From Pseudomonas fluorescens (lineage in GTDB: Bacteria > Pseudomonadota > Gammaproteobacteria > Pseudomonadales > Pseudomonadaceae), in assembly GCF_902497625.1 (NCBI RefSeq), contig NZ_CABVGX010000028.1, positions 1-34,978 of the forward strand: a stretch of DNA of 34,978 nucleotides. Reading direction: 5' to 3'. Of the stretch, positions 16,763 to 26,387 are shown one piece after another (position 1 is the stretch's first letter; every line of letters starts with the position of its first letter). A program made the translations under genes and the position numbers. The notes beneath the pieces were generated by a model that did no database searches, was not told where the DNA came from, and saw only the letters and a list, made by a program, of their open reading frames with translations.

Positions 16763-18291
16763 TTCTGCCTTGGCTAATCCTGATCCCCTTCATCGGCGGC
16801 CTGCTGTGCTGGATGGGTGAGCGCTTCGGCGCCACCCTCCCGCGCTGGATTGCGCTGATCACTATGTCCCTGTTGCTCGCGATCGGCCTCTGGCTGTGGG
16901 CAACGGGCAACTATTCATTTGCCCCGGCGCCTGGCGCCGATCCGACCTGGGCCCTTGAGTTCAAGCACATCTGGATCGCGCGGTTCGGCATCAGCGTGCA
17001 CCTGGCGCTCGACGGCCTGTCGCTGTTGATGATCCTGCTGACCGGTCTGCTGGGCATCCTCTCGGTGCTCTGCTCGTGGAAAGAAATTCAACGTCACGTT
17101 GGCTTCTTCCACCTGAACCTGATGTGGATCCTGGGCGGCGTTGTCGGCGTGTTCCTCGCCCTCGACCTGTTCATGTTCTTCTTCTTCTGGGAAATGATGC
17201 TGGTGCCGATGTATTTCCTCATCGCGCTCTGGGGTCACAGTTCTTCGGACGGCAAGAAAACCCGGATCTACGCAGCGACCAAGTTCTTCATCTTCACCCA
17301 GGCGTCCGGCCTGATCATGTTGGTGGCGATCCTCGGTCTGGTGCTGGTCAATTTCAACGACACCGGCGTAATCACGTTCAACTACGCCGACCTGTTGAAA
17401 ACCAAGATGTCGCTCACCACCGAGTACATCCTGATGCTGGGCTTCTTCATCGCCTTCGCGGTGAAGCTGCCGGTCGTGCCGTTCCACTCGTGGTTGCCTG
17501 ATGCTCACGCCCAGGCGCCAACAGCAGGTTCGGTCGACCTCGCCGGTATTTTGCTGAAGACGGCGGCCTACGGCCTGCTGCGTTTCGCCTTGCCGCTGTT
17601 CCCGAATGCCTCGGCCGAGTTTGCGCCGATCGCCATGACCCTCGGTCTGATCGGGATTTTCTACGGCGCATTCCTGGCGTTCGCACAAACCGACATCAAG
17701 CGTCTGATCGCCTTCTCGTCCGTTTCCCACATGGGTTTCGTGCTGATCGGCATTTACTCCGGCAGCCAGCTGGCCTTGCAGGGCGCCGTCATGCAGATGC
17801 TCGCGCACGGTGTGTCCGCCGCTGCACTGTTTATCCTCAGTGGTCAGTTGTACGAGCGCACTCATACCCGCGACATGCGTGAAATGGGCGGTTTGTGGTC
17901 GAAGATCGCTTACCTGCCGGCCCTCAGCCTGTTCTTCGCAGCCGCTTCGCTGGGCTTGCCTGGCACCGGCAACTTCGTCGGTGAGTTCCTGATCCTGATC
18001 GGCAGCTTTGCCGCCGCGCCGTGGATCACCATCATCGCCACGACGGGCCTGGTATTCGGTTCGGTCTACTCGCTGATCATGATCCACCGCGCGTACTTCG
18101 GCCCGGCCAAATCGGACGCGGTCATGCACGGTATGGACGGACGCGAAATGATCATGGTGGTCGGGCTGGCGGTGCTGCTGATTTATCTCGGCGTGTACCC
18201 GCAACCGTTCCTCGATACCTCTGCTGCGACGATGCATGGCGTGCAGCAATGGCTCGGCACCGCCTTCACTCAACTCGCTTCGGCCCGGTAA
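16759..18291 (+). CDS. nuoM: NADH-quinone oxidoreductase subunit M
   Basis: 510 residues, AAGGA at 16742-16746, a slightly long 12-base spacing. Antiporter-like proton pump with 14 helices. E145 (FFWEMMLVPMY), K236 (AVKLPVVPFHSWLPDAHAQAP begins at 234) and K267 are the conserved channel charges. Lies 40 bases after nuoL. Confidence 0.97.
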   Translation: MILPWLILIPFIGGLLCWMGERFGATLPRWIALITMSLLLAIGLWLWATGNYSFAPAPGADPTWALEFKHIWIARFGISVHLALDGLSLLMILLTGLLGILSVLCSWKEIQRHVGFFHLNLMWILGGVVGVFLALDLFMFFFFWEMMLVPMYFLIALWGHSSSDGKKTRIYAATKFFIFTQASGLIMLVAILGLVLVNFNDTGVITFNYADLLKTKMSLTTEYILMLGFFIAFAVKLPVVPFHSWLPDAHAQAPTAGSVDLAGILLKTAAYGLLRFALPLFPNASAEFAPIAMTLGLIGIFYGAFLAFAQTDIKRLIAFSSVSHMGFVLIGIYSGSQLALQGAVMQMLAHGVSAAALFILSGQLYERTHTRDMREMGGLWSKIAYLPALSLFFAAASLGLPGTGNFVGEFLILIGSFAAAPWITIIATTGLVFGSVYSLIMIHRAYFGPAKSDAVMHGMDGREMIMVVGLAVLLIYLGVYPQPFLDTSAATMHGVQQWLGTAFTQLASAR

Positions 18292-18298
18292 GAGCGCT

Positions 18299-19762
18299 AT
18301 GGAATTCACGACTCAACACTTTATCGCGCTGGCGCCGCTGTTGATCACCACGATTACGATCATCGTGGTGATGCTGGCGATCGCCTGGCGCCGCAACCAC
18401 TCGCAGACCTTCCTGATTTCCGTGGCGGGCCTGAACCTGGCGTTGCTGTCGATCCTGCCGGCGCTTAAAGTCGCGCCGCTGGCGGTGACTCCGTTGCTGC
18501 AGATCGACACCTTCGCCTGCCTGTACATGGCGCTGATCCTGGTCGCCACCCTCGCCTGTGTGACCCTCGCCCACGCCTACCTCGGCGATGGCGGTTCGGG
18601 TTACCCGGGCAACCGTGAAGAACTTTACCTGCTGATCCTGATGTCGGCCCTCGGCGGGCTGGTCCTGGTCAGCGCGCAGCACCTGGCCGGGTTGTTCATC
18701 GGTCTGGAACTGCTGTCGGTACCGGTTTACGGTCTGGTGGCTTACGCCTTCTTCAACAAGCGTTCGCTGGAAGCCGGCATCAAATACATGGTGCTGTCGG
18801 CTGCAGGTTCCGCGTTCCTGCTGTTCGGTATGGCCCTGCTCTACGCCGACTCCGGCAGCCTGAGCTTCAGCGGTATCGGTCAAGCCCTGGCGAGCACCGG
18901 TTTGCCAAGCTCGCTGGCGCAGATGGGCCTGGGCATGATGTTGATCGGGCTGGCGTTCAAGCTGTCGCTGGTGCCGTTCCACCTCTGGACTCCGGACGTC
19001 TACGAAGGTGCTCCGGCACCGGTGGCAGCGTTCCTTGCGACCGCGTCCAAGGTGGCCGTGTTTGCGGTGATGGTGCGTCTGTTCCAGATCTCCCCTGCTG
19101 CCAGCAGCGGAGTCCTGAGCGACGTGCTGACCGTCATCGCTATCGCGTCGATCCTGTTCGGTAACCTGCTGGCCCTGACGCAAAGCAACCTCAAGCGTCT
19201 GCTCGGTTACTCGTCCATCGCTCACTTCGGTTACCTGCTGATCGCCCTGGTGGCGAGCAAGGGTCTGGCCGTGGAAGCCATCGGCGTGTACCTGGTCACC
19301 TACGTGATCACCAGCCTCGGCGCATTCGGCGTGATCACGCTGATGTCCTCGCCATACAACGGCCGCGACGCCGATGCCCTGTACGAATACCGCGGCCTGT
19401 TCTGGCGCCGGCCGTACCTGACCGCCGTGCTGACCGTGATGATGCTGTCCCTGGCCGGCATCCCGCTGACCGCAGGCTTCATCGGCAAGTTCTACATCAT
19501 CGCCACCGGCGTCGAGTCGCAGCAATGGTGGCTGGTCGGTTCGCTGGTACTGGGCAGCGCCATCGGCGTCTTCTACTACCTGCGTGTGATGGTCACCCTG
19601 TACCTGATCGAGCCGAACCTGCGTCGCCACGATGCACAACTGCACTGGGAACAGAAGGCAGGCGGCGTGATGTTGCTGGCGATTGCTCTGGTTGCGTTCT
19701 TCCTCGGCGTCTACCCACAACCGTTGTTGAACCTGGTTCAACAGTCGGGTCTGGCGGGTTGA
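18299..19762 (+). CDS. nuoN: NADH-quinone oxidoreductase subunit N
   Basis: 487 residues from ATG 18299 (MEFTTQHF), with AAGAG just after the nuoM stop. An upstream in-frame extension overlaps nuoM and is rejected. Third antiporter-like pump; E137 (GLELLSVPVYGL) and the helix around KLSLVPFHLWTPDVYEGAP are family hallmarks. Last gene of the operon, 31 bases before a strong terminator. Confidence 0.97.
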   Translation: MEFTTQHFIALAPLLITTITIIVVMLAIAWRRNHSQTFLISVAGLNLALLSILPALKVAPLAVTPLLQIDTFACLYMALILVATLACVTLAHAYLGDGGSGYPGNREELYLLILMSALGGLVLVSAQHLAGLFIGLELLSVPVYGLVAYAFFNKRSLEAGIKYMVLSAAGSAFLLFGMALLYADSGSLSFSGIGQALASTGLPSSLAQMGLGMMLIGLAFKLSLVPFHLWTPDVYEGAPAPVAAFLATASKVAVFAVMVRLFQISPAASSGVLSDVLTVIAIASILFGNLLALTQSNLKRLLGYSSIAHFGYLLIALVASKGLAVEAIGVYLVTYVITSLGAFGVITLMSSPYNGRDADALYEYRGLFWRRPYLTAVLTVMMLSLAGIPLTAGFIGKFYIIATGVESQQWWLVGSLVLGSAIGVFYYLRVMVTLYLIEPNLRRHDAQLHWEQKAGGVMLLAIALVAFFLGVYPQPLLNLVQQSGLAG

Positions 19763-19792
19763 TTGCTTAAGCAATACGCAGCAACAAACAGA

Positions 19793-19820
19793 AACGGCAC
19801 CTTAGGGTGCCGTTTTTTTT
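19793..19820 (+). terminator. Intrinsic terminator of the nuo operon
   Basis: AACGGCACC (19793-19801), loop TTAG, GGTGCCGTT (19806-19814), then a run of T to 19820. Placed 31 bases after the nuoN stop. Confidence 0.95.
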
Positions 19821-19828
19821 GGCGACGG

Positions 19829-19911
19829 CGCAGGCTCGCTCCCACAGGGGGTATTGCGGGGACACACATCACGAGCACTACCGATCTAATGTGGGAGCGA
19901 GCCTGCTCGCG
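19829..19911. repeat. REPIN: inverted pair of REP sequences
   Basis: CAGGCTCGCTCCCACA (19831-19846) and its exact complement TGTGGGAGCGAGCCTG (19890-19905) flank a 43-base spacer. The right copy continues CTCGCG to 19911. The element sits between the two convergent terminators. Confidence 0.88.
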
Positions 19912-19931
19912 AAAGCGGTGGAACAGGTATC

Positions 19932-19959
19932 AAAAAAAACGGCACCTTACGGTGCCGTT
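19932..19959 (-). terminator. Intrinsic terminator of the ABC importer operon
   Basis: On the minus strand the stem AACGGCACC/GGTGCCGTT (19959-19951 with 19946-19938, 4-base loop) is followed by eight T (19939-19932). It lies 22 bases past the stop of the binding-protein gene. Confidence 0.93.
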
Positions 19960-19981
19960 CGCCTTTCACACGCCAACCATT

Positions 19982-21724
<1,743 letters not shown>

Positions 21725-21772
21725 AGAGACCTCCTGTTTAAGTTTCGGAGCAACGTTGCCGATCGGTGTCGA

Positions 21773-22045
21773 CTAGCCCCAACGCATCACAGCCAACAGC
21801 CACACCAGGGATATCGCGAACGCAACCCAGATGCTCCAGTCGGTGGCGCCGATTACCAGCAAATGCAGGTAGGCGCTGCCGAGAAGACCGATAAACAGCC
21901 GATCGCCACGGGTGGTGGCAATCGGCAGAAAACCTCGCCGGGGAATGCTCGGCGAACGCAATTCCCAGGTCGTCATACCCGCCAGAATCAGGCCGATGAC
22001 ACCAAAGAAGGCCGCCGTCGGGGCGGTCCAGTTCATCCATTCCAT
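21773..22045 (-). CDS. DUF2160-type small membrane protein
   Basis: 90 residues from MEWMNWTAPTA; GAGG (22057-22054) is 8 bases from ATG 22045, and an ATG one codon earlier (22048) is also possible. About three hydrophobic segments: residues 9-24, about 50-66 and 70-86. It resembles the DUF2160 family of predicted small integral membrane proteins, which is found inside glycerol-type ABC importer operons. It lies between the second permease gene and the binding-protein gene, so it may be an accessory subunit of the permease. Biochemical role unknown. Confidence 0.8.
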   Translation of the reverse strand: MEWMNWTAPTAAFFGVIGLILAGMTTWELRSPSIPRRGFLPIATTRGDRLFIGLLGSAYLHLLVIGATDWSIWVAFAISLVWLLAVMRWG

Positions 22046-22055
22046 CATCAGTTCC

Positions 22056-22856
<801 letters not shown>

Positions 22857-22866
22857 GGCGCGGACC

Positions 22867-23733
22867 TCACCGGTTGGCGTCGGAGTGAGTCATGGCGGTA
22901 TAGAACAGCCAGGACACCAACAGAATGATCAGGAAATACACCAGCGAAAAAGCCGCCGCCGGGCCGAGATCGAATTGGCCGATGGCCATTTGCGTCAGGG
23001 TCTGGCTGAGGAACGTGGTCGCGTTGCCCGGCCCGCCACCGGTGAGCACGAAGGGCTCGGTATAGATCATGAAACTGTCCATGAAGCGCAGCATCACCGC
23101 GATCAGCAACACGCTTTTGAGCTTGGGCAACTGGATGTGTCGAAACACTGCCCAGGCCGAGGCCCGATCAATCCGCGCCGCCTGGTAATACACGTCCGGA
23201 ATCGCCCGCAGTCCGGAGAAACACAACAGCGCCACCAGCGACGTCCAGTGCCACACGTCCATCACCAGCACCGTGACCCAGGCATCCATGGTGTTGGCTG
23301 CATAGTTATAGTTGATGCCCAGCGCATTGAGGCTCGAACCCAGCAAGCCAATGTCGGCCCGTCCGAAAATCTGCCAGATGGTGCCAACCACGTTCCACGG
23401 AATCAGCAGCGGAATCGCCAGAATGATCAGCACCAGTGAAGACCAGCGGCCCTTGGTCGGCATGGTCAGGGCGATGGCGATGCCCAGCGGGATTTCGATC
23501 AGCAGCACGCAGCCGGAATAGATGAACTGCCGCAACAGCGAATCATGCAGGCGCGGGTCCATCAGAACCTGCCGGTACCAATCGGCACCGACGAAGTAAC
23601 GGCTCGACTGATCGAAGATATCCTGCACCGAATAATTGACCACGGTCATCATCGGGATCACCGCACTGAAGGCCACCAGCAAAAACACCGGCAACACCAG
23701 CCACCACGCTTTGTTGTTCTGTACCTTGTTCAT
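22867..23733 (-). CDS. Sugar-type ABC transporter permease (GlpP-like)
   Basis: 288 residues. Six predicted helices of the MalF/UgpA type without the long extra N-terminal domain of MalF. The EAA loop is at about 176-202 (AIPDVYYQAARIDRAS). The ATG overlaps the stop of the upstream ATPase gene (ATGA), which points to coupled translation. It should pair with the 266-residue permease as a heterodimer. Confidence 0.92.
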   Translation of the reverse strand: MNKVQNNKAWWLVLPVFLLVAFSAVIPMMTVVNYSVQDIFDQSSRYFVGADWYRQVLMDPRLHDSLLRQFIYSGCVLLIEIPLGIAIALTMPTKGRWSSLVLIILAIPLLIPWNVVGTIWQIFGRADIGLLGSSLNALGINYNYAANTMDAWVTVLVMDVWHWTSLVALLCFSGLRAIPDVYYQAARIDRASAWAVFRHIQLPKLKSVLLIAVMLRFMDSFMIYTEPFVLTGGGPGNATTFLSQTLTQMAIGQFDLGPAAAFSLVYFLIILLVSWLFYTAMTHSDANR

Positions 23734-24827
23734 GGCTGCGCCTCCAGCAGGTAATCATCGGCATAGACCATCAGCCACTGAGCCGGAAAACTGATGTACG
23801 CAATGCCTTCGGGCACGGGTTTGTCTTCGGCAAGACGTACTTTCAGGGGGGCGCCATCGAGGTTCAGGGTCATGATTTTGTAGGTGCCGAGGTCTTCGAC
23901 ATGGACGACTGAGGCCTGCATCGCGTCTTCAAACGGTTCATCCCAGACGTGGACAAATTCCGGGCGGATCCCCACTTTCAGGGTTCTCCACTCCGATTCG
24001 GCGATCCGCCGTAGCTGCGCGTCGGACAATGGCAGGTGCGTAGAGGCAAAACCGACGCCGCCGGGCTGCGGCAGTACCTCAATCAGATTCATGCCCGGGC
24101 TGCCGATGAAGTAGCCGACGAAAGTGTGGCTCGGTCGCTCGAACAATTGCCGCGGCGTGCCGAACTGGACGATCTGGCCGCCGTACATCACCGCGATCTT
24201 GTCGGCGAAGGTCGAAGCCTCCAATTGATCGTGGGTGACGTAGACCATGGTCAGGTTGAATTGCTCGTGAATCTGCTTGAGCTTGCGCCGCAGCTTCCAC
24301 TTCAGGTGTGGATCAATCACCGTCAGCGGCTCGTCGAAGAGGATCGCCGAGACGTCGTCACGGACCAGCCCACGGCCCATCGAAACTTTCTGTTTTTCGT
24401 CGGCGGTGAGGTTGCGCGCCTTTTTGCTCAGCAGCGCCTGGAGGTCGAGCACCTCGGCAATTTCCTGCACCTTGCTATGAATTTTCGCTTCGGCCATGCC
24501 CTGGTTACGCAAGGGAAACGCCAGGTTGTCGAACACCGTCATGGTGTCGTAGACCACTGGAAACTGGAACACCTGGGCGATGTTGCGCTTCTCCGGGGTC
24601 AGGTCGTTAACCACTTTACCGTCGAACAGCACCTGGCCCTGCGACGGGCTGAGCAGGCCGGAAATGATGTTGAGCAACGTCGACTTGCCGCAGCCCGACG
24701 GCCCAAGCAAGGCATAGGCGCCGCCCTGCTCCCAGACGTGATCCATTTCGCGAATCGCGTAATCGTCAGGTCCGGCCGGTGTGCGGGTGTAGCTGTGGGC
24801 AAGGTTTTGCAAACGTATTTCAGCCAT
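23730..24827 (-). CDS. ABC transporter ATP-binding protein with degenerate signature (GlpT-like)
   Basis: 365 residues. Walker A GPSGCGKS (42-49), Walker B AILFDEP (161-167) and an H-loop with H199 (YVTHDQLEA) are intact. The signature that should read LSGGQ reads LTADEK (140-145), so this subunit should not complete an ATP site on its partner in the normal way. A C-terminal regulatory domain of the MalK/UgpC type follows from about 245. The ATG overlaps the stop of the other ATPase gene by one base (TGATG). Confidence 0.92.
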   Translation of the reverse strand: MAEIRLQNLAHSYTRTPAGPDDYAIREMDHVWEQGGAYALLGPSGCGKSTLLNIISGLLSPSQGQVLFDGKVVNDLTPEKRNIAQVFQFPVVYDTMTVFDNLAFPLRNQGMAEAKIHSKVQEIAEVLDLQALLSKKARNLTADEKQKVSMGRGLVRDDVSAILFDEPLTVIDPHLKWKLRRKLKQIHEQFNLTMVYVTHDQLEASTFADKIAVMYGGQIVQFGTPRQLFERPSHTFVGYFIGSPGMNLIEVLPQPGGVGFASTHLPLSDAQLRRIAESEWRTLKVGIRPEFVHVWDEPFEDAMQASVVHVEDLGTYKIMTLNLDGAPLKVRLAEDKPVPEGIAYISFPAQWLMVYADDYLLEAQP

Positions 24828-25921
24828 CAGGCAACCCTCGCGATGCGCCGACCGGGGGCCTGAACCAGCCGTCCTTGCGCATCGAACACGAACAGTTTAT
24901 GGGTCGGGATGTAGATACGAATGGGCGCATCAACGTCGTATTCGTGAACGCCGGGCAAGTGCAGCACCAGAAGAAAATGTTCATTGCGCACGTGCAGGAA
25001 GGTTTCCGAACCGCTGATCTCGGCCACCTCTACGGTCACCGCCAACTCCAGATCGTCGTCGTTGCTCGGCACCAGCGAGATGTGGCTGGGACGCACGCCG
25101 AAGCGGAACTCACCTTCGCCGACCGGGCGCAGGTCGACGTTCAGCGGGAAATGCACGAAGTTGGCGAAGCTGACCTCATTGCCGGCAATGCGCCCGGGCA
25201 TCAGGTTGATCGGCGGCTCGCTGAACAATTCCGCCGCCAGCACGGTTTGCGGCTGGTGATAAACCTCGGACGATTTGCCGCTCTGGATCACCCGGCCCTC
25301 GTGCAGAATGGTCGTGGTGCCGCCCAGCGCCAGCGCCTCGTTGGGTTCGGTGGTGGCGTAAATCGCAATGGTGTGGCGCGCCTTGAACAGCTCGCGCATT
25401 TCCTGACGCAGTTCTTCGCGCAGCTTGTAATCGAGGTTGACCAGCGGTTCGTCGAACAGGATCAGTTCGGCGTCCTTGACCAGCGCCCGGGCCATGGCCG
25501 TGCGCTGTTGCTGACCACCAGACAGTTCGAGGGGATGGCGCTGCAGGAACTTTTCAATGCGCAACATCTTCGCCGTCTCCAGCACTTTGCTCTGGATCAG
25601 TTCGTTGGACACGCCGCCCTGGCGCAACGGCGAGGCGATGTTCTCGAACACGGTCATGGTTGGGTAATTGATGAATTGCTGATAGACCATCGACACATTG
25701 CGCAGACGCACCGGGCGTTGAGTGATATCGACGCCGTTCATCAGGATGCGACCACCGTCGGGTTTGTCGAGACCGGCCATCAAGCGCATCAGGCTGGTTT
25801 TGCCGGACAGCGTACGGCCGAGCAAAACGTTGAACGATCCGGGTTCGAAACTCAGGCAGGCATCGTCGATCCAGGTCTGGCCCTCGACGGTGCGGCTGAC
25901 GTGCTCCAGGGTGAGTGACAT
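24827..25921 (-). CDS. ABC transporter ATP-binding protein lacking the H-loop histidine (GlpS-like)
   Basis: 364 residues, first gene of the importer operon, with AAAAGG about 7 bases before the ATG. P-loop GRTLSGKT (35-42), signature LSGGQ (133-137) and Walker B LILFDEP (153-159) are present. At the H-loop the usual THDQ reads TTEP, placing T191 where the histidine should be. A MalK-type C-terminal domain follows from about 240. Its intact signature would serve the nucleotide site of the partner ATPase, while its own site lacks the histidine. Confidence 0.92.
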   Translation of the reverse strand: MSLTLEHVSRTVEGQTWIDDACLSFEPGSFNVLLGRTLSGKTSLMRLMAGLDKPDGGRILMNGVDITQRPVRLRNVSMVYQQFINYPTMTVFENIASPLRQGGVSNELIQSKVLETAKMLRIEKFLQRHPLELSGGQQQRTAMARALVKDAELILFDEPLVNLDYKLREELRQEMRELFKARHTIAIYATTEPNEALALGGTTTILHEGRVIQSGKSSEVYHQPQTVLAAELFSEPPINLMPGRIAGNEVSFANFVHFPLNVDLRPVGEGEFRFGVRPSHISLVPSNDDDLELAVTVEVAEISGSETFLHVRNEHFLLVLHLPGVHEYDVDAPIRIYIPTHKLFVFDAQGRLVQAPGRRIARVA

Positions 25922-25966
25922 GGCTCGGCCTTTTTATTATTGGGAGTCAAGCAACCGGGATGACAG

Positions 25967-25983
25967 AGCGACATTCGTGCCAG
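25967..25983 (-). promoter_or_regulatory. Sigma-54 (-24/-12) promoter of the ABC importer operon
   Basis: The minus strand reads CTGGCACGAATGTCGCT. Against the RpoN consensus YTGGCACGRNNNTTGCW it differs at one position (TCGC for TTGC). The invariant GG and GC doublets have the required 10-base gap. Initiation near 25956 gives a leader of about 35 bases. Confidence 0.85.
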
Positions 25984-25989
25984 AAATGG

Positions 25990-26002
25990 CAAGTCATTGA
26001 TC
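25990..26002 (-). promoter_or_regulatory. Candidate IHF site between promoter and upstream array
   Basis: The minus strand reads GATCAATGACTTG, which fits the IHF consensus WATCAANNNNTTR except at the first base. It is centred about 40 bases upstream of the predicted start, where IHF bends DNA at many RpoN promoters. Confidence 0.5.
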
Positions 26003-26046
26003 TTCATGAAAAATGTTTTCAGGGGAGGGATAAAGGCGTTCGTTGC

Positions 26047-26130
26047 TGAACAGAAATGAACAGCTGCGCTTGAACAACTGAACACTGCGCCGGTTGACAA
26101 TGAACAATAGTGAACAACAATGTATGAACG
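26047..26130. promoter_or_regulatory. TGAACA repeat array, candidate activator (UAS) sites
   Basis: TGAACA occurs at 26047, 26057, 26071, 26079, 26101 and 26111, and TGAACG at 26125. The trios 26047/26057/26071 and 26101/26111/26125 have the same internal spacing (10 and 14 bases). The array lies 64-147 bases upstream of the -24 element, the usual place for enhancer-binding protein sites, and faces the divergent RpoN activator gene. Confidence 0.65.
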
Positions 26131-26168
26131 GTTTTGCGACCCAATTACCCGAATTCACCACGCCCCCC

Positions 26169-26299
26169 GTAGCAGCTTGCGAAGCCTGCGTCCGGCGACG
26201 CGGTCGTCGTAACATCAGGCGTCGCGGTGTATCAGGATGACTGCGCATGCCGGATATACGACGACTGCGTCGCCGGACGCAGGCTTCGCCAGCTGCTAC
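26169..26299. repeat. Large REPIN-like inverted repeat with 43-base arms
   Basis: The arms 26169-26211 and 26257-26299 are inverted copies with two mismatches around a 45-base centre. The core is GAAGCCTGCGTCCGGCGACG. This is a different repeat family from the TGTGGGAGCGAG elements in the window. It lies between the TGAACA array and the activator gene; an open frame running through it into the activator is spurious. Confidence 0.85.
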
Positions 26300-26387
26300 A
26301 AAGTCCGCGCCGGCCAATGGCGTTAAGCAAAAAACAAACAACGCGTTTGTCCATAACAAAAATAATAATGCCCAGAGATCGATTGCC

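Noticed and set aside
26247..26387. 47-codon N-terminal extension of the sigma-54 activator
   Set aside because: It runs through the inverted repeat and encodes an Arg/Ala-rich stretch without similarity; ATG 26388 gives a start typical of the family.
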